Below are positions 51,709 through 61,010 of a DNA stretch of 64,000 bases, in pieces. A program made the translations under genes and the position numbers. Positions within the stretch are counted from its first letter, which is position 1, and each line of letters starts with the position of its first letter. The notes beneath the pieces are model-generated. The model was not told the origin of the DNA. It searched no databases and worked only from the letters and a program-made list of their open reading frames with translations. Origin of the DNA: Desulfitobacterium dichloroeliminans LMG P-21439 (lineage in GTDB: Bacteria; Bacillota; Desulfitobacteriia; Desulfitobacteriales; Desulfitobacteriaceae); the NCBI RefSeq assembly GCF_000243135.2, contig NC_019903.1, forward strand, positions 968,001 to 1,032,000, read 5' to 3'.

Positions 51709-52401
51709 TTAGAAATCTCTGATATAAAACACTCTTGGCTGAGTTCCGGCATTAGGCTTTAATTGTTTATAACCATACTTGCCGATGAGCTGATTAACTT
51801 CACTTGTGGGATCATCGAAATCACCCACAGTTCTTGCATCAGCTGGGCAGGAAGCTGCGCAGTAAGGTATTTCTCCTTTAGCTAAGCGATGATCGCACAA
51901 GGTACATTTTTCAACAATGCCTTTGGGACGAATGCCAGCGTAGGTCGTAGCTCGGTCTGGGTTATAATAGGGGATCTTTTCCCCAACCTTTTCAGCTACT
52001 TCGGCGCCATTCGTCGTACCCTGGTCAATTACTGAAGTCTTATTCCGCCAGTAGTCGTGAGGTTCCTTAGCGTTATAGTTTATGACCTCATAGGGACAGG
52101 CTTGCATACAGCTTTTACAGCCAATGCATTTATTTGGGTCGTGAAGGGTTAGTCCTTTATCATCCTTATACATGGCTTGGGTTGGGCAAGCTCTGACGCA
52201 AGCCGCATTATCACAATGATTACAAAGGGTAGGGACATACTCATAGGTTACATTGGGGAAAACGCCTGTTGTCCGCTTTATATGATGGGCCCAGAACATC
52301 CCCTGATCCACATTATTCTCGTTCTTGCAGGCAATTCCACAGGCTCCACAGCCCACGCATTTATGCAAGTTAATGACCATTCCATATCGTGCCAATGTCA
52401 T
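51709..52401 (-). CDS. arrB: Respiratory arsenate reductase Fe-S subunit
   Basis: A 230-residue protein with four cysteine groups for four [4Fe-4S] clusters: CVGCGACGIAC, CNHCDNAACVRAC, CIGCKSCMQAC and CTLC with CAASC. It moves electrons from the ArrC anchor to ArrA. An insert at about 115-150 between the third and fourth groups lengthens it compared with the module 1 B subunit. It starts 19 bases after arrA. Confidence 0.92.
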   Translation of the reverse strand: MTLARYGMVINLHKCVGCGACGIACKNENNVDQGMFWAHHIKRTTGVFPNVTYEYVPTLCNHCDNAACVRACPTQAMYKDDKGLTLHDPNKCIGCKSCMQACPYEVINYNAKEPHDYWRNKTSVIDQGTTNGAEVAEKVGEKIPYYNPDRATTYAGIRPKGIVEKCTLCDHRLAKGEIPYCAASCPADARTVGDFDDPTSEVNQLIGKYGYKQLKPNAGTQPRVFYIRDF

Positions 52402-52420
52402 TCACCTCCGTTTTTGTGAA

Positions 52421-54952
52421 TTAAACTTTTTCGATTTTGATTCGGGTTACTCCACCGTGACGGGCAGTACTTCCGCTTAAGCGTTCGAAGTCTGAGGGCA
52501 GAATTTCGTTGTTATTTCCTCCACGTGGCTTTTTGCCATATTCCAGAGCGGCAATCTTACCGTAGGCCCAGTGGCCTTGACCATAGCATTTGCCCACTGT
52601 CCCAGGGCGTACACCTTCCCAGAGCTTGGCGGTGCAGGTAATACTTCCTTGTGGAGAGGTAATACGGATGGTATCTCCAGATTGGATACCAAGACTTGCT
52701 CCATCCGCTGGGTTAATTTTGGCCACATCATCCCAAGCCTCATCACCCGGGTCTACATCTTTGAACTCTTGATACCAGAGTGTGTTAGCTGAGCGGGCTT
52801 CTCGATTCAGCCTCGAACGATGCTCAAAGAAGATGAAGGGGTATTCGGTAGCATCGCCATGGCGTAAAGGCTCTTCATAGTGTGGAACAAAGGCCTGTTC
52901 TCCTTTGGCCAAATATTTGGTCGCCTGCATAATATCATCAACCGTCGTTTTATGCTTTTCAGCATGGCCTTCGAGGGCAGCTTTTAAGGTTTCACTATAG
53001 AATTCAAACTTCGTGGTTTTTGTACCGAAGTCATCCCAGTTTTTAAAATAAGCGGGTTCGACAGTATTCCATACTCCCTTATCTACAAAATCCTGCCAGC
53101 TGTTCAGGGTATCTCCCTTTTTCTCTGCAGTGGGATCCCAGAGGGCATGCGTTAACTGTTTAAGATAGGCCATGGTGAACTCTTCGTGATTAGTTGGAGC
53201 TTTGCCAGTTTCGGGATCTTTAACTTCAGTCTTGAAATAGTCGAGAAGGTTGGGGAAACCCTTCTTGGCCAAGGATTCTGCAAGAAGCCAAGAAAAACCG
53301 GTTTCATCGTTGACTACATCCCAAAGGGGCTCGACAACGGCTTGTTGGATAGCGGCAAAACCATATTTATTGGCTTTGCTCTTATTAAAGGACCATTTCT
53401 CAAACACATGCATAGGTGCAGGCAGGACGATATCCGCATACTGAGTCATCTCAGAAGGGTTGGTTGTAATATGAGCCAAGAAGGGAAGCTGCTCTAGGGC
53501 TTTTTCCCAGCGTTGAGCACCAGTACAAGAGAAGGGGAGGTTACACCAATCGGCGATTGCCATTTTAATTTCATACGGATCCTTATCAAGCATGGCGTCT
53601 GCAACACGGTTTGTAAGAACACCACCACCAGATTTGCCGGATTTTAAGGCAGGGAATTCTTTATAGCCACGCTGGTCAATTTTTTTGGCCTTGGTTCCCT
53701 TTTTGGAGGTATCATCTTGGTATGCTTCATAGCTAGGAAGTTTGGCAAGGGGTACACTTGAGCCTCTCAAAGTGCCTCCCACATTCTCAACTGAGCCGAC
53801 CAAGCCATTGAGGGCATGAGCAGCCATGGTGGTATAGGCGCCACGAACTTGCATGGAAGAGCCAGGGGATAACCAAGAGATGGCTCGTGGAGCTGCTTTA
53901 GCAAAGCCGCGGGCAACACGGAAAATTTGATCTGCAGGTATACCTGCTCGTTCAGAGGCCCACTCCGGAGTACGATCCTTCAGCTCTAGATTCCACCACT
54001 TGACTATCCCAGAGGTATATTTTTCAGTGAAGGATTCTACAGGAACGATGGCTCCTTTTTTAAAGAGGTTAACTCCATCATTGAAGTCACCCACAAAGTC
54101 TTTATTCCATAACCCTTCCGAGAGGATAACATAGGCAATAGCGACAGCCAGAGCCCCATCTTCTCCTGGAATAACAGGCATCCACTCTTGAGACTTCGCA
54201 GCGGAGGCGGAAAGACGGGGGTCGATAGTAACGATTGTTGCTTGATCTGCGACATTACCCCAAATATTCATAACATGTGGAACTTGGCGATTGGAGGCCA
54301 CTGGGTCGGCACCCCAGTTGAGGACATACCGAGTTTCAGCTAAATCGTAATCCCGATAATCCCAGTAGGCTTCTGTATAATAGGGACCGAATTTTTCGGC
54401 TTCTGCACAGATGGAGCTGTGAGAAATATTATTTGGAGAGCCAAAAACTTTGGTGGTTGCGTCGTAGAGGACATCCGTTGTACCGGAGTAGCGGCCACGG
54501 AAGAAGACATATTTTTCAGGTTCATTATTTTTGCGAAGTTCCATCATCTTATCGGATATAGTATCAATAGCTTCCTCCCAAGTGATGGGGACGAATTTGG
54601 GATCTTCGTTACGTCCTTTTACGGGGTTAGTGCGTTTCATTGGAACTTTAACTCGGTCTGGGTCATAGAGCTGCTGAATGGCTAGATGAGGACGTGGACA
54701 GATTTTGCCATGACTGGCTTTACTGTTCGGGTTTCCTCTGACTTTAATCACTCGGCCATTTACGACATAAGCTTGTATGGCACACCAGGTGGTACATCCT
54801 TGACAGAGTGTACTCATCCATTTGCCTTCTGCACTAGGAGCTGTATTTTCGCCTTGGGCGAGAGCCTGAAGAGCCGGAAAACCTGTGGTCCCAGCAACTA
54901 AGAGCCCGGTCGCTGCCGAAGCTTGCAGAAATCTTCTGCGTGTAATTTTCAT
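52421..54952 (-). CDS. arrA: Respiratory arsenate reductase catalytic subunit
   Basis: An 843-residue Mo enzyme with Tat signal TRRRFLQASAA. The cluster motif is C50-x2-C53-x3-C57-x27-C85, as in ArrA. The Mo ligand is Cys182 in HSSICAEAEKFG. Counted against Shewanella ANA-3 ArrA from memory, Arg165, Tyr166, His189, Lys198 and Tyr210 of the arsenate pocket correspond to Arg154, Tyr155, His178, Lys187 and Tyr199, all at one constant offset. It reduces arsenate outside the cytoplasm. The ATG at 54952 lies 5 bases after AGGTGG; the GTG at 54961 lies inside it. Confidence 0.93.
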   Translation of the reverse strand: MKITRRRFLQASAATGLLVAGTTGFPALQALAQGENTAPSAEGKWMSTLCQGCTTWCAIQAYVVNGRVIKVRGNPNSKASHGKICPRPHLAIQQLYDPDRVKVPMKRTNPVKGRNEDPKFVPITWEEAIDTISDKMMELRKNNEPEKYVFFRGRYSGTTDVLYDATTKVFGSPNNISHSSICAEAEKFGPYYTEAYWDYRDYDLAETRYVLNWGADPVASNRQVPHVMNIWGNVADQATIVTIDPRLSASAAKSQEWMPVIPGEDGALAVAIAYVILSEGLWNKDFVGDFNDGVNLFKKGAIVPVESFTEKYTSGIVKWWNLELKDRTPEWASERAGIPADQIFRVARGFAKAAPRAISWLSPGSSMQVRGAYTTMAAHALNGLVGSVENVGGTLRGSSVPLAKLPSYEAYQDDTSKKGTKAKKIDQRGYKEFPALKSGKSGGGVLTNRVADAMLDKDPYEIKMAIADWCNLPFSCTGAQRWEKALEQLPFLAHITTNPSEMTQYADIVLPAPMHVFEKWSFNKSKANKYGFAAIQQAVVEPLWDVVNDETGFSWLLAESLAKKGFPNLLDYFKTEVKDPETGKAPTNHEEFTMAYLKQLTHALWDPTAEKKGDTLNSWQDFVDKGVWNTVEPAYFKNWDDFGTKTTKFEFYSETLKAALEGHAEKHKTTVDDIMQATKYLAKGEQAFVPHYEEPLRHGDATEYPFIFFEHRSRLNREARSANTLWYQEFKDVDPGDEAWDDVAKINPADGASLGIQSGDTIRITSPQGSITCTAKLWEGVRPGTVGKCYGQGHWAYGKIAALEYGKKPRGGNNNEILPSDFERLSGSTARHGGVTRIKIEKV

Positions 54953-55074
54953 TGAGTCCACCTCACATAATTTTCTAATCGAATATTGGACTTTTCACCA
55001 AATGCGTTAACTAAAGCAGTTTACATGTTTGATATGTGGTGAATGCATTAAGTTATTGAGGGTTAAATAGGGAA

Positions 55075-55989
55075 TTAGAAAAGAAAAGGTAGTTTTATTT
55101 GGCCTGCTATAAGAACAAGATGCTTAAAGGTAAATCCGCCAGTGATAATGAGGACGGAAAGCGCTAGCCCCATTCCCTTGGACATTTCTGCCGTCTTGTC
55201 TTTGATTAAAGAGTATAAACTGCCGAGTAAAGGAAGAATCAAACCACAGATTAGGACTAAGCCAATCCACCATCCACGATACTGATCCATAAGATTACTG
55301 TAGGTAGCCGCTGGTTCTAAACCACTGTGGGTCATGGAGACCTGCCAACTTACAACAAGAATCAGCTGAAGAGCACTTAGAATACACACTAGGAAGCTGA
55401 AATTGAAGCCTTTACCGTCAGTAGCAGAGGCTACTTCGCTAGAGGCGTTTTTAGGAACCCCGAAGGAGACTCCTAACTCCTTGATTATAATCATTAGCGC
55501 AGTGCCACCTAATAGGGAAGATACAAGAAACAGTGCTGTCACCATACCACCGACCCAGAGAGGGCGTCCAAGGGATGAAAGTAAAAGACCGTGATACCCG
55601 CCGACTAAAAGAGCGAATACTGAACCGAATCCCATTACGCCCTTAAATAGAGAACTAGAGGTGCTATTTTTGAAATAGAGCCAAGCGTAGATTAACGAAA
55701 GGATAACGAAAAGCATTTGGACAATACTTCCCCAAGAGGTGATGGATTGGGGATTAAAATTGTACAGAGTGGAGATAAAGCGTGTGGGTCGACCAAGCTC
55801 GGATAGAAGGAAGAGAACCCCTCCACCGACAAGGACTGGAGCTAAATAAGCCCCCATTGCCGCAAGTTTGTGGTAACGATTTTTGTCATAGACTGTGAGC
55901 AGGGCTGAGAGGAGGAATAATCCGACTCCCAACCCACCGAGGAACAGATCCAGCGTTACACGGATGTCCCATGGAGCATGCCATTCCAT
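55075..55989 (-). CDS. arrC: Respiratory arsenate reductase membrane subunit (NrfD type)
   Basis: A 304-residue NrfD-family protein with about eight helices. It binds menaquinol and passes electrons to ArrB. SELGRPTRFISTLYNFNPQS after helix 2 is the conserved loop. It is first in the operon, ATG after AAAGGAGGT, and arrA starts 122 bases later. The C-A-B-D order is the one known for Firmicute arr operons. Confidence 0.9.
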   Translation of the reverse strand: MEWHAPWDIRVTLDLFLGGLGVGLFLLSALLTVYDKNRYHKLAAMGAYLAPVLVGGGVLFLLSELGRPTRFISTLYNFNPQSITSWGSIVQMLFVILSLIYAWLYFKNSTSSSLFKGVMGFGSVFALLVGGYHGLLLSSLGRPLWVGGMVTALFLVSSLLGGTALMIIIKELGVSFGVPKNASSEVASATDGKGFNFSFLVCILSALQLILVVSWQVSMTHSGLEPAATYSNLMDQYRGWWIGLVLICGLILPLLGSLYSLIKDKTAEMSKGMGLALSVLIITGGFTFKHLVLIAGQIKLPFLF

Positions 55990-56077
55990 ACCTTGACCTC
56001 CTTTGATATTTTGTGATTACTTTCATTATTGATTTTAACAAACCTAGCTAGAAGGTAAATCGGTGAGAATCCTTACG

Positions 56078-56096
56078 AGTCAGGAATAACCCTGAC
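56078..56096. promoter_or_regulatory. Small dyad upstream of arrC
   Basis: TCAGG-N5-CCCTGA lies about 90 bases before the arrC start, in the promoter region. It could be a regulator site or part of a leader hairpin. Confidence 0.3.
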
Positions 56097-56175
56097 ATTA
56101 AAAAGTAAGTTCTGGAGAAATACTAAAACACTTTGCAGTTAGACTCCGGTGCCGCAAGGCTCTAGCTCATAGCAA

Positions 56176-56208
56176 ACAAAAAACGAGTAAGGGAAAACCC
56201 TGACTCGT
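56176..56208 (-). terminator. Terminator of the sensor-regulator operon (module 2)
   Basis: On the minus strand ACGAGT and ACTCGT with AGGG/CCCT inside form a stem followed by TTTTTTG. It separates the regulator gene from arrC. Confidence 0.85.
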
Positions 56209-56233
56209 AATCGACTGAATAATTTATAAAATA

Positions 56234-56881
56234 TTAGGTAGAGATGTACCCGTTTTCTATCGCATACCGGACAAGATCTGAGCGTTTCTGACATTGAATC
56301 TTTTCCATAATGCGCGCTTTATGAGTTTCTACTGTTTTAACACTGACTAAAAGGGATTCGCCGATTTCTTTATTAGTGTAGCCTAAGGCTACATAACGCA
56401 GGACTTCTTTTTCTCGTTCAGTAAGATGCGAGTCGGAGTTTTTGGTTTCCTTGTGGGGGCAGTACATGGACTTCACTAGATTTTGAGCCAAGGTAGAATC
56501 TAGATAAATTTCACCTTTCGCAACCTCACGAATAGCTTGAAGTAACTCTGTATCGGCCGCCTGCTTAAGAACATAACCATTGGCACCCGCTTTTAAGGCC
56601 TCTTGTAAGTATTTTTCATCGTTATGCATCGTAAGCATCAATACTTTTGCTGAGCAGGTCTTCCGGATTTTTTCCAATGCCTCCAGCCCACTCATATCAG
56701 GCATTGAAATATCCAGTAAGATAATATCAGGATTTAATGTTTTGACCTTGGTGAGAGCAACGGCTCCTGACTCTGCTTCCCCGATGACAATCATATCCTT
56801 TTGTGAGTTAAGAATCATTTTCAGTCCACTACGGAGAACTGAGTGATCGTCTACGATAAATAGCCTAATTTGAAGAGTCAT
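56234..56881 (-). CDS. NarL/LuxR-type response regulator (module 2)
   Basis: A 215-residue regulator with phosphorylation site Asp57 (IILLDISMP), the Lys in YVLKQA and a LuxR helix-turn-helix (LTEREKEVLRYVALGYTNKEI). The ATG at 56881 is the one with GGAGAG at a proper distance and lies 17 bases inside the kinase gene, so translation is coupled. It is the likely activator of arrCAB. Confidence 0.9.
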   Translation of the reverse strand: MTLQIRLFIVDDHSVLRSGLKMILNSQKDMIVIGEAESGAVALTKVKTLNPDIILLDISMPDMSGLEALEKIRKTCSAKVLMLTMHNDEKYLQEALKAGANGYVLKQAADTELLQAIREVAKGEIYLDSTLAQNLVKSMYCPHKETKNSDSHLTEREKEVLRYVALGYTNKEIGESLLVSVKTVETHKARIMEKIQCQKRSDLVRYAIENGYIST

Positions 56882-58334
56882 TAACATCTCTCCTTTCCAT
56901 AGGTATACGCACATACACTGTGGTACCTTGATTAGGTGAAGACTCGATGGTAAACTCACCACCCAAGAGCGAAGTCCTTTCATGCATGCCGGCAATTCCT
57001 AGATGACTATCACTTGCCGAAGATTTAAGGACTAAGTCCACATCGAAGCCCCTTCCATCATCCTCAACAATGAGATTCACATATTCCTGCCGAATTTCTA
57101 GGACTATACTGGCATTTTGAGCTTCAGCATACTTTGCCACATTGATTAAGGCCTCTTGGACAATCCGGTAGAGAGTAATTTCGATTTCGCTAGGCAAACG
57201 ATTTTGGATTTTATTTTGTACATGGAAATCCACATCAAGACGGTACTGGTGTTTGAAGAAGTTCACAAAGCGATCGATAGCTGGAACCAAACCCATATCA
57301 TCAAGAACTGTAGGCCGAAGTTCAACTGCAATACGGTGTACTTCCTTTAAAGTAGAGGAAGCAAGATCCTTTAGTTCTGAAACCATCGCTGGGCGTTTCT
57401 CTAGATCTTCCTGCTCACTAAGGTACTTTAGGCCGAGTATAAGCGAAGTTAGGCTTTGGCTGGTCTCGTCATGAAGCTCTCGAGAAATGCGTTTGCGTTC
57501 ATCTTCTTGAGCTGAGATGACCTTCTTGAGTAGTTCTTGGCGGACGGATTCTTTGGCTTGTAATTCTTCGACCAAAGCTTCCCGTTCCTTGGCATAACTT
57601 TGAATACTGGTGGTCATGGCGTTAAAATTGTGTCCTAAGTCGGTAATTTCGTCTGCACCATAAGTAGATACTCGAAGACTGTAATCACCAAGAGCAATTC
57701 CCTGGCTGGCGGTAGCCAAATCGCGAATGGGTTTTGTAACTAGATGAGAGATAAGAATCGCACCTAAGATTCCTAGTAGGGAAATAATAACAGTTGTAAT
57801 AAGGAGCAATTGGGATAATTGGTCGATGCTGCTATAGATGCTAACCTCTGACATACCAAGTCGCAGCCAGCCCACTTTTCCCTCGGCGATGGGGACAAGT
57901 ACATCGATAATCTCTCCCTCATTCGAGTCAAAGGATATAGTATCATCATAAGAAAGGTTAGCTGGAATGAACCTCAAATCCAAAAGACCACTAGGAATGC
58001 CTTCCCCAAAAGTATGAATAACTAGTTCGCCAGTTTTATCAAAAATCATAAGATAACGGATATCTTCGTAATGAGAAGAAAGGCCCTGAGCGATTTCATA
58101 TAAGGAAAAGGAATCTCCAACCAGCATGGGATTGGTGCTTCGTGCTGCTACATCACTGGCGATAGCCCGTCCTCTTTGCTCTAATTGCTCCCTTAAAATC
58201 TGCTGCATATGGGAGCGAGTCTCCATCATGACGATCAGTCCCAGGAGAGAGACAAAGAGAATAACAATTCCCATGATTTTTAGTTTAATGGGAGCAGACT
58301 GTGGCCAATAAATTAACTTTTTTATGATGGTCAT
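56865..58334 (-). CDS. Sensor histidine kinase, HisKA_3 type (module 2)
   Basis: A 489-residue kinase. Two helices (about 14-34 and 168-190) enclose a sensor region; HAMP, a coiled coil, HisKA_3 with the phospho-His in ISRELHDETSQS, and HATPase_c with EDDGRGFD follow. Unlike the module 1 kinase it has no PAS or GAF domains. The start codon overlaps the stop codon of the binding-protein gene by one base (TAATG). Confidence 0.9.
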   Translation of the reverse strand: MTIIKKLIYWPQSAPIKLKIMGIVILFVSLLGLIVMMETRSHMQQILREQLEQRGRAIASDVAARSTNPMLVGDSFSLYEIAQGLSSHYEDIRYLMIFDKTGELVIHTFGEGIPSGLLDLRFIPANLSYDDTISFDSNEGEIIDVLVPIAEGKVGWLRLGMSEVSIYSSIDQLSQLLLITTVIISLLGILGAILISHLVTKPIRDLATASQGIALGDYSLRVSTYGADEITDLGHNFNAMTTSIQSYAKEREALVEELQAKESVRQELLKKVISAQEDERKRISRELHDETSQSLTSLILGLKYLSEQEDLEKRPAMVSELKDLASSTLKEVHRIAVELRPTVLDDMGLVPAIDRFVNFFKHQYRLDVDFHVQNKIQNRLPSEIEITLYRIVQEALINVAKYAEAQNASIVLEIRQEYVNLIVEDDGRGFDVDLVLKSSASDSHLGIAGMHERTSLLGGEFTIESSPNQGTTVYVRIPMERRDVNDSSN

Positions 58335-59299
58335 TAACCGGCCCCCACTTCCCGAGACATTTCCCAAACCCGATCATATAGATCCAAATCTGCATGAACG
58401 AATCGATCAAATTGTAGTAGACGTAAGGCGTTACGTCCTTCATCATCCAAGTGCAGGGTGAGGAGGACGTTCTTAATGCGGGCTCGTAGTTCTGGATCAA
58501 TCTGGGAGGAAACTACTACGGGAGGATTCCCCACTTCTTCTGATTGATCAATTATTTTAATTTTGTCTAAAAGCTCAGGTCGGCGGGATAAGGTGAGGTC
58601 ATAGATTAAACTGTCTACAGCAGCCCCTTCCACAAGACCTTCGGCGACAGCTTTTATGGAATTATCATGACTATAGGTATATATTGTTTTACTGAAAAAG
58701 AACGAAGGATTGTAACCAGCCTGTTTTAACATATATTGGGGGGCGATGCGCCCAGAGAAGGAGAGTGGATCTGTATAGGCAAAGGTCTGTCCTTTCAAAT
58801 CATTCAGAAAATGGGCGGGGGAGTTTGCGGGGACGATAATATAAGAACGATACTTAGATGAACCTGCTATTTCAGGGGCAACCAAGATCCGTTCAGCTTG
58901 TTCAGCCTTATCCTTGCCGAGAAGGGCGCCAGAGCATATAAAGGCGACTTGAACATCCCCATTTTCAATGAGATGGTTGGTGTCAGAGTAATTTTCCCGC
59001 TGGACCATTTGAGCTTGCATGTCCACCCGTTCTCCTAGTAGATTTAACAAATCCCCATACAAATCCACGTTCTCCATAGGGGAAATGACAGAAGCTACTG
59101 CAATGCGAAGAAGTTCGTTTCCATTATTTCCTAGTTCCTTCGGTGGTTCATGGAGGTTTGCAAAATTTACGTTAGGTTGTTTTTTTATTGGCTCAAAATC
59201 CCACCAACCCACAGAGGCGGAGGTAAGGATACCCAACTGCAATAGGCTAAGGGTTCCGACCCAGATTGCTTCCCTACGTGTAAAAAGCTTATCCGTCAT
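58334..59299 (-). CDS. PhnD-like substrate-binding protein (oxyanion sensor, module 2)
   Basis: A 321-residue PhnD/AioX-like protein. It lacks a lipobox; instead an N-terminal hydrophobic segment after TRREAIW anchors or exports it. The binding fold shows LKGQTFAYTDPLSFSGR and the usual two lobes. It is cotranslated with the HisKA_3 kinase and regulator, not with ABC genes. By its place next to arrCAB it probably senses arsenate or arsenite. The start is either ATG 59308 or 59299; I prefer the latter for spacing. Confidence 0.8.
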   Translation of the reverse strand: MTDKLFTRREAIWVGTLSLLQLGILTSASVGWWDFEPIKKQPNVNFANLHEPPKELGNNGNELLRIAVASVISPMENVDLYGDLLNLLGERVDMQAQMVQRENYSDTNHLIENGDVQVAFICSGALLGKDKAEQAERILVAPEIAGSSKYRSYIIVPANSPAHFLNDLKGQTFAYTDPLSFSGRIAPQYMLKQAGYNPSFFFSKTIYTYSHDNSIKAVAEGLVEGAAVDSLIYDLTLSRRPELLDKIKIIDQSEEVGNPPVVVSSQIDPELRARIKNVLLTLHLDDEGRNALRLLQFDRFVHADLDLYDRVWEMSREVGAG

Positions 59300-59470
59300 T
59301 TCTTCCATCCTCTCGCGTTCTCTTCACGAGGTTATTATAAAGTGATTTGCTAGAAAAAGACATACTAAATCTCGAATTGATTAAATAAGAACTTTGTGGA
59401 CGAACTGAAACATTTACGCATCATCTTTCGTAACTAGGGTGTATAAGAAATTAGACCTGGAGGGATTTAC

Positions 59471-59929
59471 ATGACAGATAAATTATACCGCTCAGGAACT
59501 GATAAAAAGCTGGGCGGGGTTTGTGGGGGACTAGCTGAGTACTTTGATATCGATTCAACCTTAATCCGATTAGTAGTACTGCTTGCTTTTTTCATGGGGG
59601 GAGTCGGCCTGCTTCTCTATATCGTGGCTTGGGTTGTGATTCCCGAGAACCCGAGCTACCGGTCGGGGGCCACTTATCGCAATGGTGGAAATGTAGTGGA
59701 TGATATGAAAGAAAGTGTTCAGGACATTGGAAGTTCGGCCCAGAGCTTTGCTCACGATCTTAAGTCGGTCAATCCGTCCCATAGGAAGAGGTATATCGGA
59801 ATTGGTTTGATGATTCTCGGGGTCATTTTTCTCCTGGACCAATGGTTTCCCTACGTCTTCGATTGGGGGAAAATGTGGCCTCTGATTTTAATTCTGATGG
59901 GTATCGGAATCATTTTGAGGAGGGACTAG
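59471..59929 (+). CDS. PspC domain protein
   Basis: A 152-residue membrane protein. Residues 3-60 form a PspC domain (LYRSGTDKKLGGVCGGLAEY, then a helix), followed by a polar linker and one or two more helices (DUF5668-like). PspC proteins take part in envelope-stress sensing. The next gene starts one base after its stop, so they act together. Confidence 0.88.
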   Translation: MTDKLYRSGTDKKLGGVCGGLAEYFDIDSTLIRLVVLLAFFMGGVGLLLYIVAWVVIPENPSYRSGATYRNGGNVVDDMKESVQDIGSSAQSFAHDLKSVNPSHRKRYIGIGLMILGVIFLLDQWFPYVFDWGKMWPLILILMGIGIILRRD

Positions 59930-59930
59930 G

Positions 59931-60911
59931 ATGCGCCAAGCGGTGGACTCAGTGTTTAAAGGTTTGTTTTTAATTCTTTTGGGACTCGTTTTTTTAGCAA
60001 ACATGTATGGCTTTTTGCCTTGGGATTTTTGGAGCAATGTTGTTGATCTTTGGCCCTTACTTTTGATTTTTGCTGGGGTTGCTTTGTTGCTAAATAAGCG
60101 TATTCCTTTTAGTTCGATCCTTATCGTGTTTCTGCTTGCTCTTGTGGGGTATTCCTTTGTCCAAAGCAGCCCTTCCTTAACGAGCAAGCTGCCACAAGGT
60201 AAGGTAAGTGGGGGACAGTTTATAGAAATCTCCGCACCCTTGGAGGAGAATGTAAAGAAGGCTGAGCTCATCCTAAACTTGGGAGGAGTGACCATGGATG
60301 TACAGGGAATCGAAGGAGAGTCCCAATCCGATCAAGTAGTCAACGGCTCCTACACATGGAGAGGGCGCATGGGGAGTGGACAGCCTGAGTTTTCTCATAA
60401 AACCAGTGGGGATACTACACGTGTCCAATTCAATTCTGAAAAAAGAACCGGTTCAGGAGAAAGCAAAATCCAGCTGAACCTTTCGGATCAAGTGCTCTAT
60501 AATCGTGTGAATCTTAATTCAGGGGCTGTGAGCGGAACCATGGATTTTAGCCGATTGCGGATTGAAGATCTGGAGATCAATTCAGGAGCCAGTGATATCC
60601 AGTTGAGGTTTGGAGACACTGGGGTCACGACAAAAGTCGAACTCAGTACAGGAGCTACCGAGTTGGATCTTGTGGTCCCCGAAAATATAGGTTTGAAAAT
60701 CAATATTAGCGGAATCGCCAGTGAAACAAATTTTGCAGGGGATGGACTTATCCTAAGCTCAGAGGATTGGGTAACCCCGAATTATAATGATGCTAAAACG
60801 AAGATTGAGATGGATATCTCTATGGTTGCCGGAAAAGTTAATTTAGAACGCCTAACGGTACCGGGAGATTCGACTGAAGATACTCAATCTCGACAAACCA
60901 AAACCTGGTAA
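59931..60911 (+). CDS. LiaF-like (DUF5668/toastrack) membrane protein
   Basis: A 326-residue protein with three or four N-terminal helices (DUF5668-like) and a C-terminal beta-rich toastrack domain with repeated short strands (VNLNSGAVSGTMDFS, LEINSGASDIQLRFG, ELSTGATELDLVV). It resembles LiaF and related proteins that modulate stress two-component systems. No liaRS pair is adjacent. ATG overlaps the end of the PspC gene's downstream GAGGA site. Confidence 0.85.
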   Translation: MRQAVDSVFKGLFLILLGLVFLANMYGFLPWDFWSNVVDLWPLLLIFAGVALLLNKRIPFSSILIVFLLALVGYSFVQSSPSLTSKLPQGKVSGGQFIEISAPLEENVKKAELILNLGGVTMDVQGIEGESQSDQVVNGSYTWRGRMGSGQPEFSHKTSGDTTRVQFNSEKRTGSGESKIQLNLSDQVLYNRVNLNSGAVSGTMDFSRLRIEDLEINSGASDIQLRFGDTGVTTKVELSTGATELDLVVPENIGLKINISGIASETNFAGDGLILSSEDWVTPNYNDAKTKIEMDISMVAGKVNLERLTVPGDSTEDTQSRQTKTW

Positions 60912-60939
60912 CAATCAGTTTCCTAAAGATAACGACTTA

Positions 60940-60984
60940 AAAAAGCCCCTCGCTCCCAACAATGTTGTTGGAAACGAGGGGCTT
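60940..60984. terminator. Bidirectional terminator
   Basis: AAGCCCCTCG and CGAGGGGCTT pair, with CCAACA/TGTTGG inside. The T tract (TTTTTT) is on the speD side. Confidence 0.9.
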
Positions 60985-61010
60985 AACCTGCTCTGATAAT
61001 AGCTCATGCC

